This document shows positions 24,757 through 33,099 of a DNA stretch of 64,000 nucleotides, in pieces. The notes beneath the pieces are model-generated. The model was not told where the DNA came from. It saw nothing but the letters and a program-made list of their open reading frames with translations, and ran no database searches. The position numbers and the translations under genes are program-made. Source of the stretch: Archangiaceae bacterium (lineage in GTDB: Bacteria > Myxococcota > Myxococcia > Myxococcales > Myxococcaceae); contig JADJNS010000008.1 of the NCBI GenBank assembly GCA_016714225.1, positions 310,001 through 374,000 of the forward strand. Reading direction: 5' to 3'. Within the stretch, counting starts at the first letter, position 1, and the number at the start of each line of letters is the position of its first letter.

Positions 24757-26064
24757 CTACAAACCGAAGCTCACGCGCCGCGACCGAGCACTTCCCTCAC
24801 TGCGCTGCTCGAGCAGCCCCGCCTGCATGAGCCCCCAGAGCAACCCGAGCGTCTCCCGCTCATCGAGGTCGGTGAGCGCGACCAGGTCGGCGATGGTCTT
24901 GGTGCCATCGGCCCAGGCGATCACCTGCGCCTGCTCCCCCGAGAACTTCAGCTCCTCGAGCTGATACGGAGGGTCGGCCGCGGGAAACAGCTTCATCGAC
25001 AGCTTCACCCGCGAGCGCAGCGCGATCAGCGGCTCCCGCAAGCACCCCTCGAGAATCAGCTGCCCGGGGAACACCGCGATCTTCACCACGTCGGTCTTGA
25101 GCGGCTTGTCGGGCGCGAACGCGAACTCGCCCTCGGCCCACGCGAAGGTCGACCAGATGATCTCCTTCACCTGATCTTCCAACAGCTGACGCCGCTTCAC
25201 CTCGTCCAAGATGCCCAGGCGCACCATCGCGTCGCCGGTCTTGAGGCCCTCTTCCTTCGCCAGCTGGGCCACCGCCTCGAGATCTCCCGAGGGCAACAGC
25301 CCCTTGCGCGCGCAGAACCGCGCGAACCGCTCGTGGGCCAGGTTGCTCGCCGCGTACACCGCGTGCCCGACCTCGAGGCTCATCACCTTGATGGCGGCCG
25401 AGGCACCGTGCTTCACCAGCAGGTCACCGCGCAGCCGCGCCTGGTAGCAGGCGTTGAGCAGGTGCGGCACGCTGTTGGTCTTGAGCGAGCCCGACCGCAG
25501 CATCTGCCGCCGCACCGGCGCCGCCGACCGGGCCCGCATCGACTCTGCCTTCCAGGTGCGCTCCCAGGTGTCGATGGGCGCCAGCTCGACCGGCAGCACC
25601 TGACCCTCTTCGAGCTCGGACTCGGGCATCGGCGGCTCGGTGATGGTCACCGTCTCGGCGATGGCGTCGAACGCTTCTTCGGGCGGCACCGGTGGGCGCA
25701 CTTTCGGCGCGCCGGTCAGCTCTTCGATCTTCCGCAAGAGCTCGAGAATCGGAAACGGCTTCTGGAAGAACGCCACCGCGCCCAGCTCTTCGACCGCCTG
25801 CCGCGCGAAGGTGTCGCTCTTGTACACGCCGCTCATCGCGAACACCGGCACCTTGGCGGCCTTGAGCCGCTCGAGCACCACCCGGCCCTCGACGTCGGGC
25901 AGGTAGAGATCGACCACCGCGGCGTCGAAGCGCTGCTGACCGAGCGCCACCAGGCCCTCGGTGCCCGAGAGCGCCACCCGCGTCAGGTGGCCCTTCATCT
26001 CTCCCACCGACGACAGCAGCTGGGCGAGATCGGCGTTGTCTTCGACGATGAGTATGGCGGCCAT
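24757..26064 (-). CDS. Response regulator with C-terminal DUF4388/PATAN-like region
   Basis: The product is 435 residues. The receiver domain (1-120) has acidic pocket E8/D9, phospho-acceptor D52 (VVDLYLPD), S78 and K102 (FFQKPFP). An acidic linker follows. From about residue 190 the protein matches the myxobacterial DUF4388/PatA-N type (SLKTNSVPHLLNACYQARLRGDLLVKHG, then a helical winged-helix-like end). There is no DNA-binding output domain of a standard class, so it likely acts by protein interaction. It lies 11 bases after the PilZ/coiled-coil gene in the same direction, implying a two-gene operon. Confidence 0.87.
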   Translation of the reverse strand: MAAILIVEDNADLAQLLSSVGEMKGHLTRVALSGTEGLVALGQQRFDAAVVDLYLPDVEGRVVLERLKAAKVPVFAMSGVYKSDTFARQAVEELGAVAFFQKPFPILELLRKIEELTGAPKVRPPVPPEEAFDAIAETVTITEPPMPESELEEGQVLPVELAPIDTWERTWKAESMRARSAAPVRRQMLRSGSLKTNSVPHLLNACYQARLRGDLLVKHGASAAIKVMSLEVGHAVYAASNLAHERFARFCARKGLLPSGDLEAVAQLAKEEGLKTGDAMVRLGILDEVKRRQLLEDQVKEIIWSTFAWAEGEFAFAPDKPLKTDVVKIAVFPGQLILEGCLREPLIALRSRVKLSMKLFPAADPPYQLEELKFSGEQAQVIAWADGTKTIADLVALTDLDERETLGLLWGLMQAGLLEQRSEGSARSRRVSFGL

Positions 26065-26075
26065 CGGTCAGCGCT

Positions 26076-27938
26076 TCAGCCGTCGAAGCCGATCAGCCCG
26101 AGCTGATGGAACTTGAGCAGGTGCGACTCGAGCTGTTCGGGAGTGCACTGCCCGCGCGAGAGCACCTTCAAGTCTTCCAGCCGGTCGCCGCCCATCAGGC
26201 TGCCGATCACCTGCTCTTCGTCTTTGTCGGCCGCGGCGTACTCGAAGAAGGTGGGGCGCCGCACCAGCTTGTCGTTCTGGCGCAGCCGCTCGAGGAACTG
26301 CTGCTGGCCCGGCGCGGGGCCCACCGCGATCGCCTGACCGCCCCAGTCGGCCATGTCGACGTCGAGCGAGTCGACCTCGACCGGCAGTGAGTCGATGTCG
26401 TTCGACCCCGCGCCCACCGCGGCCGCCGGTTCGGGTGCCGCTGCGGGCGCCGGGGCCTCGCTGGGCAGCGGCGGGTCGAGCTCGAGCCCCGCCATGCTCG
26501 TCTCGTCTTCCGGCATGGTCATCATCACCAGCGTCTGGCCGGGCTTGTGCTCGTCCATGAACGGGTCGAGCGGGGCCGGGCTCTGGGGCATCGCCGGCAT
26601 GCGCATCATGATCTGGGTGTGACCCGACGGCTCGTCGAAGACCTCGGCCGCCGCCGACGGCTTGCCCAGCACGTCGCCGATCGCGTCTTGAATTGCGCTC
26701 GCCTGCGACGGAATCGGAGGCAGCGGCATCGGCGGCACGTCGTCGACCGGCGGCCCCGAGCTTTCGACTGTCTGCTGCAGGCCGTCGTCCATCACCACCA
26801 CGTCGTCGCCCTTGGCCGAGATCGCCGCCACCAGCTGGCGCAGCTCACGCTCGCGGTTCTGCAGCCGCGCGCTGCGCTGCTTCTCTTCGCTCAGCGCCTT
26901 CTCGAGCGTGTCGATGCGGGCGCGCGCCGCGCCCGCCTCGGTCACCGCCTGGCTCAGACCGTTCACGTGCTGGCGGGCCTGGTCGAGCATCGGCTCCATC
27001 TCGAGAATGCGCGTCTTCAGGCTCTCGTTCTGCGCGGCCAGCTCTTCCAGCCGGCCCTCGAGCTCGGTGCGCTTGCCCCGCTCGGTCTCGAGCAGGCGCG
27101 TGGTCTCGGCCGAGCGCGCGTTGCCGCTCGAGCGCTCGGCCTCGATCGCGCTCACGTGCTGGCTCAGCTCGTCGCGCGAGCGCTTGAGCTCGACCTCGAG
27201 CTTCTGCTTGGCCTGGGCCAGCGTCTCGGCGAGCCGGCGCGTCGACGCGTCGTCTTCTTCGAGCACCGCCAGCTCTTGCCGGTACCCCTCGGCGCTGGCC
27301 TCGGCCTGCTTGAGCCGCTCTTTCAGCTCGCTCAGCTCCGAGCGCGCCGCGGTCAGCTCGACCTTCAGCGCGTCGAGCGCGATGGTCTGGCCGTCGCTGC
27401 CCCGGGTCTTCACGCCCTCGAGCTCTTGCGTCAGCGCGAGCACCCGCACCGAGAGCTCCTGCCGGCGGTCGTGCTCTTGCTGCAGCTCGCTCTCGCGCTG
27501 GGCGAGGGTGGTGCGCAGCACCTCGCTGGTCTCGAGCGCCTGCTTGAGCGCCACCGTCTGGCTGTCGGGCACCTGCGACGCCACCGGCACCGCCGGCCGC
27601 GCCTGCGCGTACTCTTGCACCAGGCCCTTCAGCGCCGCGTCGGCCTGGGCCGTGAGCTCGATGAACTTCACCCCCATGCCCTGCAGGTTCGCGAGCCGGC
27701 TGGCCTCGTCGTTCTGCACCCGGGTGATGCGACCGCGCAGCCGAATCGGGTCGACGCGGCCGGGCGCGAGCAGATCGACGTCGACGACGCGCTCGAGCTG
27801 CAGGGGCTTGTCGGTTCTGATGAAGACGCCGCCCTCGCTGAGATCCTTGAGGTAGGCCACCCGCATGCGTTCGGGGGTGCTGATCTTCACCAGGACACGA
27901 GGGACGGGGAGCCGATTGATGGCCCGGCGATCTTCCAT
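26076..27938 (-). CDS. PilZ-domain long coiled-coil protein
   Basis: The product is 620 residues. An N-terminal PilZ-like domain (about 1-115: RRAINRLPVPRVLVK, KDLSEGGVFIRT) of the myxobacterial type is followed by roughly 250 residues of heptad-rich coiled coil (about 130-385), a Pro/Met/Asp-rich linker and a small C-terminal domain (about 550-620). PilZ domains can bind cyclic di-GMP. The N-terminal RxxxR motif is only partly matched, so ligand binding is uncertain. ATG 27938 gives a start directly at the PilZ domain; the open frame upstream is non-coding. It probably scaffolds a polar or motility complex with the downstream response regulator. Confidence 0.85.
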   Translation of the reverse strand: MEDRRAINRLPVPRVLVKISTPERMRVAYLKDLSEGGVFIRTDKPLQLERVVDVDLLAPGRVDPIRLRGRITRVQNDEASRLANLQGMGVKFIELTAQADAALKGLVQEYAQARPAVPVASQVPDSQTVALKQALETSEVLRTTLAQRESELQQEHDRRQELSVRVLALTQELEGVKTRGSDGQTIALDALKVELTAARSELSELKERLKQAEASAEGYRQELAVLEEDDASTRRLAETLAQAKQKLEVELKRSRDELSQHVSAIEAERSSGNARSAETTRLLETERGKRTELEGRLEELAAQNESLKTRILEMEPMLDQARQHVNGLSQAVTEAGAARARIDTLEKALSEEKQRSARLQNRERELRQLVAAISAKGDDVVVMDDGLQQTVESSGPPVDDVPPMPLPPIPSQASAIQDAIGDVLGKPSAAAEVFDEPSGHTQIMMRMPAMPQSPAPLDPFMDEHKPGQTLVMMTMPEDETSMAGLELDPPLPSEAPAPAAAPEPAAAVGAGSNDIDSLPVEVDSLDVDMADWGGQAIAVGPAPGQQQFLERLRQNDKLVRRPTFFEYAAADKDEEQVIGSLMGGDRLEDLKVLSRGQCTPEQLESHLLKFHQLGLIGFDG

Positions 27939-27990
27939 GGGCGAACTCGAGACTCTACCGCGACCACCGATGGCGCTAGCATGCAATTCG

Positions 27991-28512
27991 ATGCGAGCAC
28001 TGGGAACCGCGTTCGGTCTCACTGTGGCGGCGATGTATGCCTGCACCCCCGACGTGGGCCCTGGCCCCGGCGACGGCGGTGGCACTGGCGGCGGCTCGAA
28101 CACCGCCGCGATGTGTGCCTTCAGCGGCGGCAAGACCGGCTCGGTGCCGTGCGCGTTCGGCAGCGCCACCTGGGTGCAGTCGACCAACCGCACCACGCTA
28201 CAGGTGTCGTCGGGCTCGGGCGCGTCGCCGGCCGTCTCGGCGCAGTTCGTGATCTCGTCGACTCCGGGCACCAGCAGCTACAGCGGCGGCAACGGCGACA
28301 CCGAGTGCACCATCGACGTCACCGAGGGCAGCAAGCACTGGAGCGCCAGCTCGGTGATGGCCCTGGGCGCCTGCTCGCTGACGCTGCGCAGCGTACGCGT
28401 CACGATGGACGGCACCTCGATGCGCACCTACGACCTGCACGGCGGGTTCTCGGCCTCGGTCGAGCCCGACGACGGCATGGGCGGCGCGGTCACCCTCACC
28501 AGCAGCTTCTGA
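27991..28512 (+). CDS. Small lipoprotein
   Basis: The product is 173 residues. Its signal ends in a lipobox-like VAAMYAC, followed by a Gly/Pro/Asp-rich spacer and a compact domain with four or five cysteines. I do not recognise the family. It is divergent from the PilZ gene, with only 52 bases between the two starts, and its stop overlaps the start of the next gene (TGATG). Confidence 0.75.
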   Translation: MRALGTAFGLTVAAMYACTPDVGPGPGDGGGTGGGSNTAAMCAFSGGKTGSVPCAFGSATWVQSTNRTTLQVSSGSGASPAVSAQFVISSTPGTSSYSGGNGDTECTIDVTEGSKHWSASSVMALGACSLTLRSVRVTMDGTSMRTYDLHGGFSASVEPDDGMGGAVTLTSSF

Positions 28513-28889
28513 TGCGCACCCTGGGTCTGCATCACGTCGCGATTCAGGTTCACGACGTCGAGAAGGTCGCCGCCTTCTACCGCGACGTGCTCAGGCTGCC
28601 CGAGCGGGTGCGGTACCGCCGCGACGACGGCTCACTGCGCAGCGTGTGGATCGAGGCCTCGAGCGACGGCACCTTTCTGGCGATCGAAGAGCTGCGCCCC
28701 GGCGCGCGCGGCACCCTGGGCCCGTCGATGGTGGCGCTGCGCATCGACCGCGACGAGCGCGCGGCCTGGCTCGAGCACTTCGCCCGCGCCGGCGTGCCCA
28801 TCGAGAAACAATCGAAGTGGACGGTCTATGTGAAGGACCCCGAGGGCAACTCAATCGGCTTGAGCCATCACCCTCACGATCCGTTATAG
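28512..28889 (+). CDS. VOC-family (glyoxalase/bleomycin-resistance-like) protein
   Basis: The product is 125 residues, one VOC unit of two beta-alpha-beta-beta-beta modules. The opening GLHHVAIQVHDVEKVAAFYRDVL and the closing VYVKDPEGNSIGLS are diagnostic. H8, and acidic residues in the IEEL and DPEGN segments, could hold the metal. The substrate cannot be predicted. ATG 28512 overlaps the lipoprotein stop, indicating translational coupling. Confidence 0.88.
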   Translation: MRTLGLHHVAIQVHDVEKVAAFYRDVLRLPERVRYRRDDGSLRSVWIEASSDGTFLAIEELRPGARGTLGPSMVALRIDRDERAAWLEHFARAGVPIEKQSKWTVYVKDPEGNSIGLSHHPHDPL

Positions 28890-28900
28890 AGACCCGAAGC

Positions 28901-30070
28901 GTGGCGCGGCTCGGGGAAATGCTGGTCGAAGAGAAGCTGGTGAGCTCGGCCCAGGTCGAAGAGGGCCTCGAGACCCAGGTCGTTCACGGCGGCCGCCTCG
29001 GCACCAACCTGGTCGAGCTCGGCTTCCTGCCCGAGAAGGAGCTCGCCCGCATGCTCGGCAAGCAGTACGGCGTGGCCTACGCCTCGGGCGAGATGCAGCC
29101 CGACCCCGCCGCGATGGGCATCGGCGACGCCAGCTTCTTCGACGACCACGACATTCTGCCCATGCGCGTCGAGCCCACCCGGCTCACCGTCGCGGTGATG
29201 GACCCGCGCCGCATCGAGCCGCTCGATCAGCTCAGCTTCAAGGCGGGCAAGCGGGTGGTACCGGTCGTGATCCCCGAGTTCCGCATGAACCAGCTGCTGC
29301 GCAAGCACTGCAAGGCGTACCGCACCCTGCGCCCGCTCGACATGAACACCCTGCGGCCGCCCAAGGCGGTCGCCGAGCAGCAGGGGCCCAGCCCCGCGGC
29401 GGTCAGCGATCTCATCAACGAAGACGACTTCGCGAACCTCTACGCCCAGGCGGCCGCGGGGCGCGACGAGCCCGAAGAAGACGTGCCCATCGAGGGCGAG
29501 ATCGTCGAGCCCAGCTCGCCCGCGCTCACCATTCCCCGGCCGTCGCTCACCGGGGTGCCGCCGCCGGCGCCCCTCGAGCCCCTCTCGTTCGCCGAGGCCC
29601 AGGCGGCCGTCGCCCGCAGCGTCGATCGCGAAGACGTCGCCCGCAACGTGCTGCGGTTCGCGGTCTCGAAGTTCGCCCGCGCGCTCATTCTCTCGGTGCA
29701 GGGTGAGCTGCTCACCGGCTGGCGCGGCGCCGGCAAGGGCGTGATGGACAAGGCCGTGCGCCGCATCGGCGTCTCGCTGCGCGAGAACAGCTCGTTTCGC
29801 CTCGTGCTGCAGACCAAGAGCCACTACGTCGGGCCGATGAAGGGCGGCAAGGGCACCGCCATGTTCTACAAGCTGCTCAAGGGCGGCGTGCCCAAGTCGG
29901 TGGTGATGATGCCGCTGTTGGTGCGCGGCAAGCTCGTGCACATCGTCTACGTCGATCAGGGCTCGAACCAGCTGACCCCGCCCGACATCGGCGAGCTGCT
30001 CATTCTCTCGCAGGCCGTCGGCCGTGCCTACGAGGCGATGATTCGCCAGCGCCAGATGAAGCAGAGCTGA
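28901..30070 (+). CDS. GspE/PilB N-terminal-domain protein without ATPase
   Basis: The product is 389 residues. The first 140 match the N-terminal domain of type II secretion/type IV pilus ATPases (LGEMLVEEKLVSSAQVEEGLETQ, GTNLVELGFLPEKELARMLGKQYG). The Walker motifs of a secretion ATPase are absent. The C-terminal half (about 235-385) is a GAF-like or small-ligand domain (VLRFAVSKFARALILSVQGELLTGWRG, MMPLLVRGKLVHIVYVDQG). Similar proteins in myxobacteria are regulators that bind second messengers through the GspE-N domain. GTG 28901 is used; ATG 28919 is the alternative. Confidence 0.82.
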   Translation: MARLGEMLVEEKLVSSAQVEEGLETQVVHGGRLGTNLVELGFLPEKELARMLGKQYGVAYASGEMQPDPAAMGIGDASFFDDHDILPMRVEPTRLTVAVMDPRRIEPLDQLSFKAGKRVVPVVIPEFRMNQLLRKHCKAYRTLRPLDMNTLRPPKAVAEQQGPSPAAVSDLINEDDFANLYAQAAAGRDEPEEDVPIEGEIVEPSSPALTIPRPSLTGVPPPAPLEPLSFAEAQAAVARSVDREDVARNVLRFAVSKFARALILSVQGELLTGWRGAGKGVMDKAVRRIGVSLRENSSFRLVLQTKSHYVGPMKGGKGTAMFYKLLKGGVPKSVVMMPLLVRGKLVHIVYVDQGSNQLTPPDIGELLILSQAVGRAYEAMIRQRQMKQS

Positions 30071-30151
30071 GCGCGCCTCACCCTTCGACGCTCACGTCAC
30101 TCGTCCCACGTCCACGCGCTGCGTGCCCGTGCCCGAAGCGCTGCCCCCGGT

Positions 30152-31234
30152 TCAGCTCTGCGGCTCGGTCGCCCCAGCTTCGCCCGTCGCGCCGAGCTCT
30201 GAAGGCGGCACCAGGCGGCCCGCGCCGTCGCGGTCCCACGTCGAGAAGCGGCGATCGCGCGCCGGGTCCCACAGCACGTCGTCGGCCACGTAGACCCGGC
30301 CACTGGTCTCGAGCGCGCGAATCGAGGCCGCGAACGGCACCTCTTGAAAGCGGTCGGCCCAGCGCTCGCGCAAGAGCCGTGTCACCTCGCGCAGCTTGCG
30401 GTGGCTGGTCTGGGGAAACAGGTGGTGCTCGGTGTGTCTCCCCGAGTCCATGAACGCCCAGCCCCACAGCGGGTTGAAGGTCATCGACAGCGAGCCGAGC
30501 AGGGGGTCTCTCTCGGCGGTGCGCCGCGAGGTCAGGTGCGTGCCCAGCAGGAAGTACATCAGCACCAGGTTGTGCAGGCACACCGGCACCAGGAAGCCCC
30601 AGACCGCGTAGCGCGCGCCCAGCCACGCCATCAGCGCGAGCTGTGCGGTCACGTCGAACACCCAGACCGCCACCGCGAGCGCCTTCTTGCCGCGGCTCAC
30701 GTTGGGCTGCTGCAGGTAGCGCGCGAACAGCAGCTGCGCGTGCACTGCCATCCACCAGAAGGGGCGGGTCGCCACGCTCAGCGGGCTGTGGTTGCCGGGC
30801 AGCAGCACCACCCCTTTGCGCACTCCGCCGTGCGCGCGGTAGGTCTCGAGATCGTAGACGGCGTCGGGGTCGTCGATCGCCTGGCCCAGCCAGGTGTGGT
30901 GCGCGTCGTGCTCGTGCTTCCACGAGTCGGGGGTCAGCCCCGCGTAGAAGCCCGCGATGAAGCCGTGAACCCACGCCAGCGGGCGCGAGCCGACGATCGC
31001 GTAGTGCATCAGCTCGTGCAGCAGCATGAACAGCGCCACCAGAATCAGCGCGAGCACCGGCGAGGCCAGCGCCGCCAGCGGCCACGACGGAGCGCTGTAG
31101 ACCCAGAGCTGCAGCGCCACGAACGCCGCCACCAGCGCCCAGAACTGCAGCAGCCGCCACGGGTCGCGCCGCGGCGCCTCGGGCAGCAGCGCCCCGAGCG
31201 CTCTTCGGTAGTGTTGTGGAGCGTGCGGCTTCAC
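30152..31234 (-). CDS. Membrane fatty-acid desaturase
   Basis: The 360-residue membrane di-iron enzyme has all three histidine boxes: H73-x3-H77 (HELMH), H107-x-H109-x2-HH113 (HEHDAHH) and H267-x2-HH271 (HTEHH). Four hydrophobic stretches are placed as in the FA_desaturase family. It inserts a double bond or hydroxyl into an acyl or terpenoid chain at the membrane. GTG 31234 lies 4 bases after the stop of the halogenase-like gene, so the two are co-transcribed and probably act on one pathway. Confidence 0.9.
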   Translation of the reverse strand: MKPHAPQHYRRALGALLPEAPRRDPWRLLQFWALVAAFVALQLWVYSAPSWPLAALASPVLALILVALFMLLHELMHYAIVGSRPLAWVHGFIAGFYAGLTPDSWKHEHDAHHTWLGQAIDDPDAVYDLETYRAHGGVRKGVVLLPGNHSPLSVATRPFWWMAVHAQLLFARYLQQPNVSRGKKALAVAVWVFDVTAQLALMAWLGARYAVWGFLVPVCLHNLVLMYFLLGTHLTSRRTAERDPLLGSLSMTFNPLWGWAFMDSGRHTEHHLFPQTSHRKLREVTRLLRERWADRFQEVPFAASIRALETSGRVYVADDVLWDPARDRRFSTWDRDGAGRLVPPSELGATGEAGATEPQS

Positions 31235-31238
31235 GGCT

Positions 31239-32969
31239 TCAGCCTGCCTGGTGTGAGGTCGGCAACGCGGGGGCGGCGGCCACCGCGCCCTCGCTCAGCG
31301 CTTCGGCCCGCGGCACCTTCAGCGCCCGAATGGTGTCGACGCCGCGCGAGTACGCGTCGAGCCCGCCCGGCCGGTAGCGCAGCTTGATCATCAGCATGCG
31401 ACCCAACAGCCGCGCGCCCCAGGCCATCAGCCGGAAGATGCTGCGGTCGGCCTTCACCGCCGGGTTCTCGTAGACGAACCACTTCAGCCAGCGGAAGTAG
31501 TAGGGCGGGTCTTCGATGCCCACGCTGCACGCGCGGCTCGAGCCCAGCTCGTAGTTGGCCTGGTTGTGCGGGTGGGGCCACTCGTCCATCATCGCCTTCA
31601 GCTTCGCCGCCAGCGCCGGCCCGTTGGGCTCGCCGAACACCGTCTCGTTCATCTGGCGAACCGCGTCGCGCCACTTGTCGATCGCCGCTCCGAACATCAG
31701 CGTGCAGCCCTCGGCGTTCGAGTGGTTGCCCACCATGCGCGCGGTGTACTGCACGATCGTGGCGTAGCCCCAGATGCGCCAGAACTGCTTGAAGGTGTCG
31801 TAGTGGCCCCACGCCTTCATGTTGCCGCTGACGATGTTGTCGATCGTCTCGACCTCGCGGAAGAACGCCCGCTCGATGGGGCGGAAGTCGGCGGTGTCGA
31901 CCCGCGCCTTCTGCAGCGCCTGCTTCACCGCCGGCACGAAGCGCGACACGAACGACTGGGTGAGGGTGATGCCGGTCGAGAACAGCGGGTCGATGAAGCC
32001 CGCCGCGTGCGGCGTGAGCACGAAGCCGTCGCCCAGAATCGTCTTCGAGGTGAACTGCACCCGCCCGGTGCGCACGATCTTCCGCGTGGGCTTCATCTGG
32101 CCCAGGTGCGCCTGCACGGTGGGGAAGCGCGCGAAGACGCGCTTCATCTCTTCTTCGGGCGAGACCGTCTCGTCGAGCGGCCAGATGCGCGGGTCGAGCT
32201 GCAGCCCCACGCTGGTGATGCCGTCGTCGAAGGGGATCACCCAGATCCACCCGCCCTCGAAGCAGTGGTGCTGGGTGCCGCCGTGCCGCTTGAAGCGAAA
32301 CGCCGGGTTCGACGCGCCGACCGTGTCTTCCAGGCTCGGCACCTCGGCGAAGTGGCCGAAGAGGGTGCGCGTGTTGGTCTTGAGCCGCGGCTCGGCGTCG
32401 CGCAGGTCGAAGCGCTTCGCGAAGTACGAGGCGTGACCGCTGGCGTCGACCACCAGGCGCCCGGTGATGCGGCGCGTCGCCCCCTCGTGCGCGACGCTCA
32501 GCCATACGTCGTCGCCGTCGCGGCCGAAGTCGACCACCTCGGTTCGATCGAAGTACTGCACGCCGTAGTCGGCGAAGCGCGAGACCAGAAACGCGTCGGT
32601 GTCGGCGCGCAGCACGTGCACGTCGGGGCCGAGCGGCAGCTGCAGCGTCTCGTACATCAGCTCTTCGTTGGGCTTCAGCGGCTGCCCCGGGCTGTGGTGC
32701 GCGAAGTAGAAGTGCTGCTTGGGGTAGCCGGTGAGGCCCAGCTCTTTGAGCCCCAGGTAGTGCGACATCTGGTGGAACTCGGGAATGCCGTAGGCCCGGC
32801 CCAGGTAGTCGTAGCCCAGCGTGGTCGAGGGAACCGTCGACTCGCCGATGGCGAAGCGTGGGTGCTGGTCGCGCTCGATGACGCACACGCTCAGGCCGGC
32901 CTTGCGCAGCGCCAGCGCGAGCGACGAGCCCGCGATACCGCTGCCCACGATCAAGATGTCGTAGTGCAT
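31239..32969 (-). CDS. Flavin-dependent halogenase-like oxidoreductase
   Basis: The product is 576 residues. It has an N-terminal FAD-binding motif GSGIAG (9-14), then GESTVP (42-47), and the halogenase hallmark W-x-W-x-I-P as WIWVIP (241-246). Together these place it in the tryptophan-halogenase/FADH2-dependent halogenase superfamily. Lysines at 75 and 84 lie in the region where the catalytic lysine is expected, but I cannot decide which is equivalent. Some relatives with this motif are not halogenases. A separate flavin reductase would be needed and none is adjacent. It is the first gene of an operon with the desaturase and is divergent from the CrtI-like gene. Confidence 0.85.
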   Translation of the reverse strand: MHYDILIVGSGIAGSSLALALRKAGLSVCVIERDQHPRFAIGESTVPSTTLGYDYLGRAYGIPEFHQMSHYLGLKELGLTGYPKQHFYFAHHSPGQPLKPNEELMYETLQLPLGPDVHVLRADTDAFLVSRFADYGVQYFDRTEVVDFGRDGDDVWLSVAHEGATRRITGRLVVDASGHASYFAKRFDLRDAEPRLKTNTRTLFGHFAEVPSLEDTVGASNPAFRFKRHGGTQHHCFEGGWIWVIPFDDGITSVGLQLDPRIWPLDETVSPEEEMKRVFARFPTVQAHLGQMKPTRKIVRTGRVQFTSKTILGDGFVLTPHAAGFIDPLFSTGITLTQSFVSRFVPAVKQALQKARVDTADFRPIERAFFREVETIDNIVSGNMKAWGHYDTFKQFWRIWGYATIVQYTARMVGNHSNAEGCTLMFGAAIDKWRDAVRQMNETVFGEPNGPALAAKLKAMMDEWPHPHNQANYELGSSRACSVGIEDPPYYFRWLKWFVYENPAVKADRSIFRLMAWGARLLGRMLMIKLRYRPGGLDAYSRGVDTIRALKVPRAEALSEGAVAAAPALPTSHQAG

Positions 32970-33099
32970 GCGCTTGCGACGTCTAGCAGGGGCCGGAAGA
33001 ACGGGCGAGGGGTCGAGCTCGCTGCGCCGTGAGAGCCGCGGCCAAAGGCCTCTGGCGATTTACACCGGGCCGGTGAGGGGGCTACAGCTCGTCGCCGCG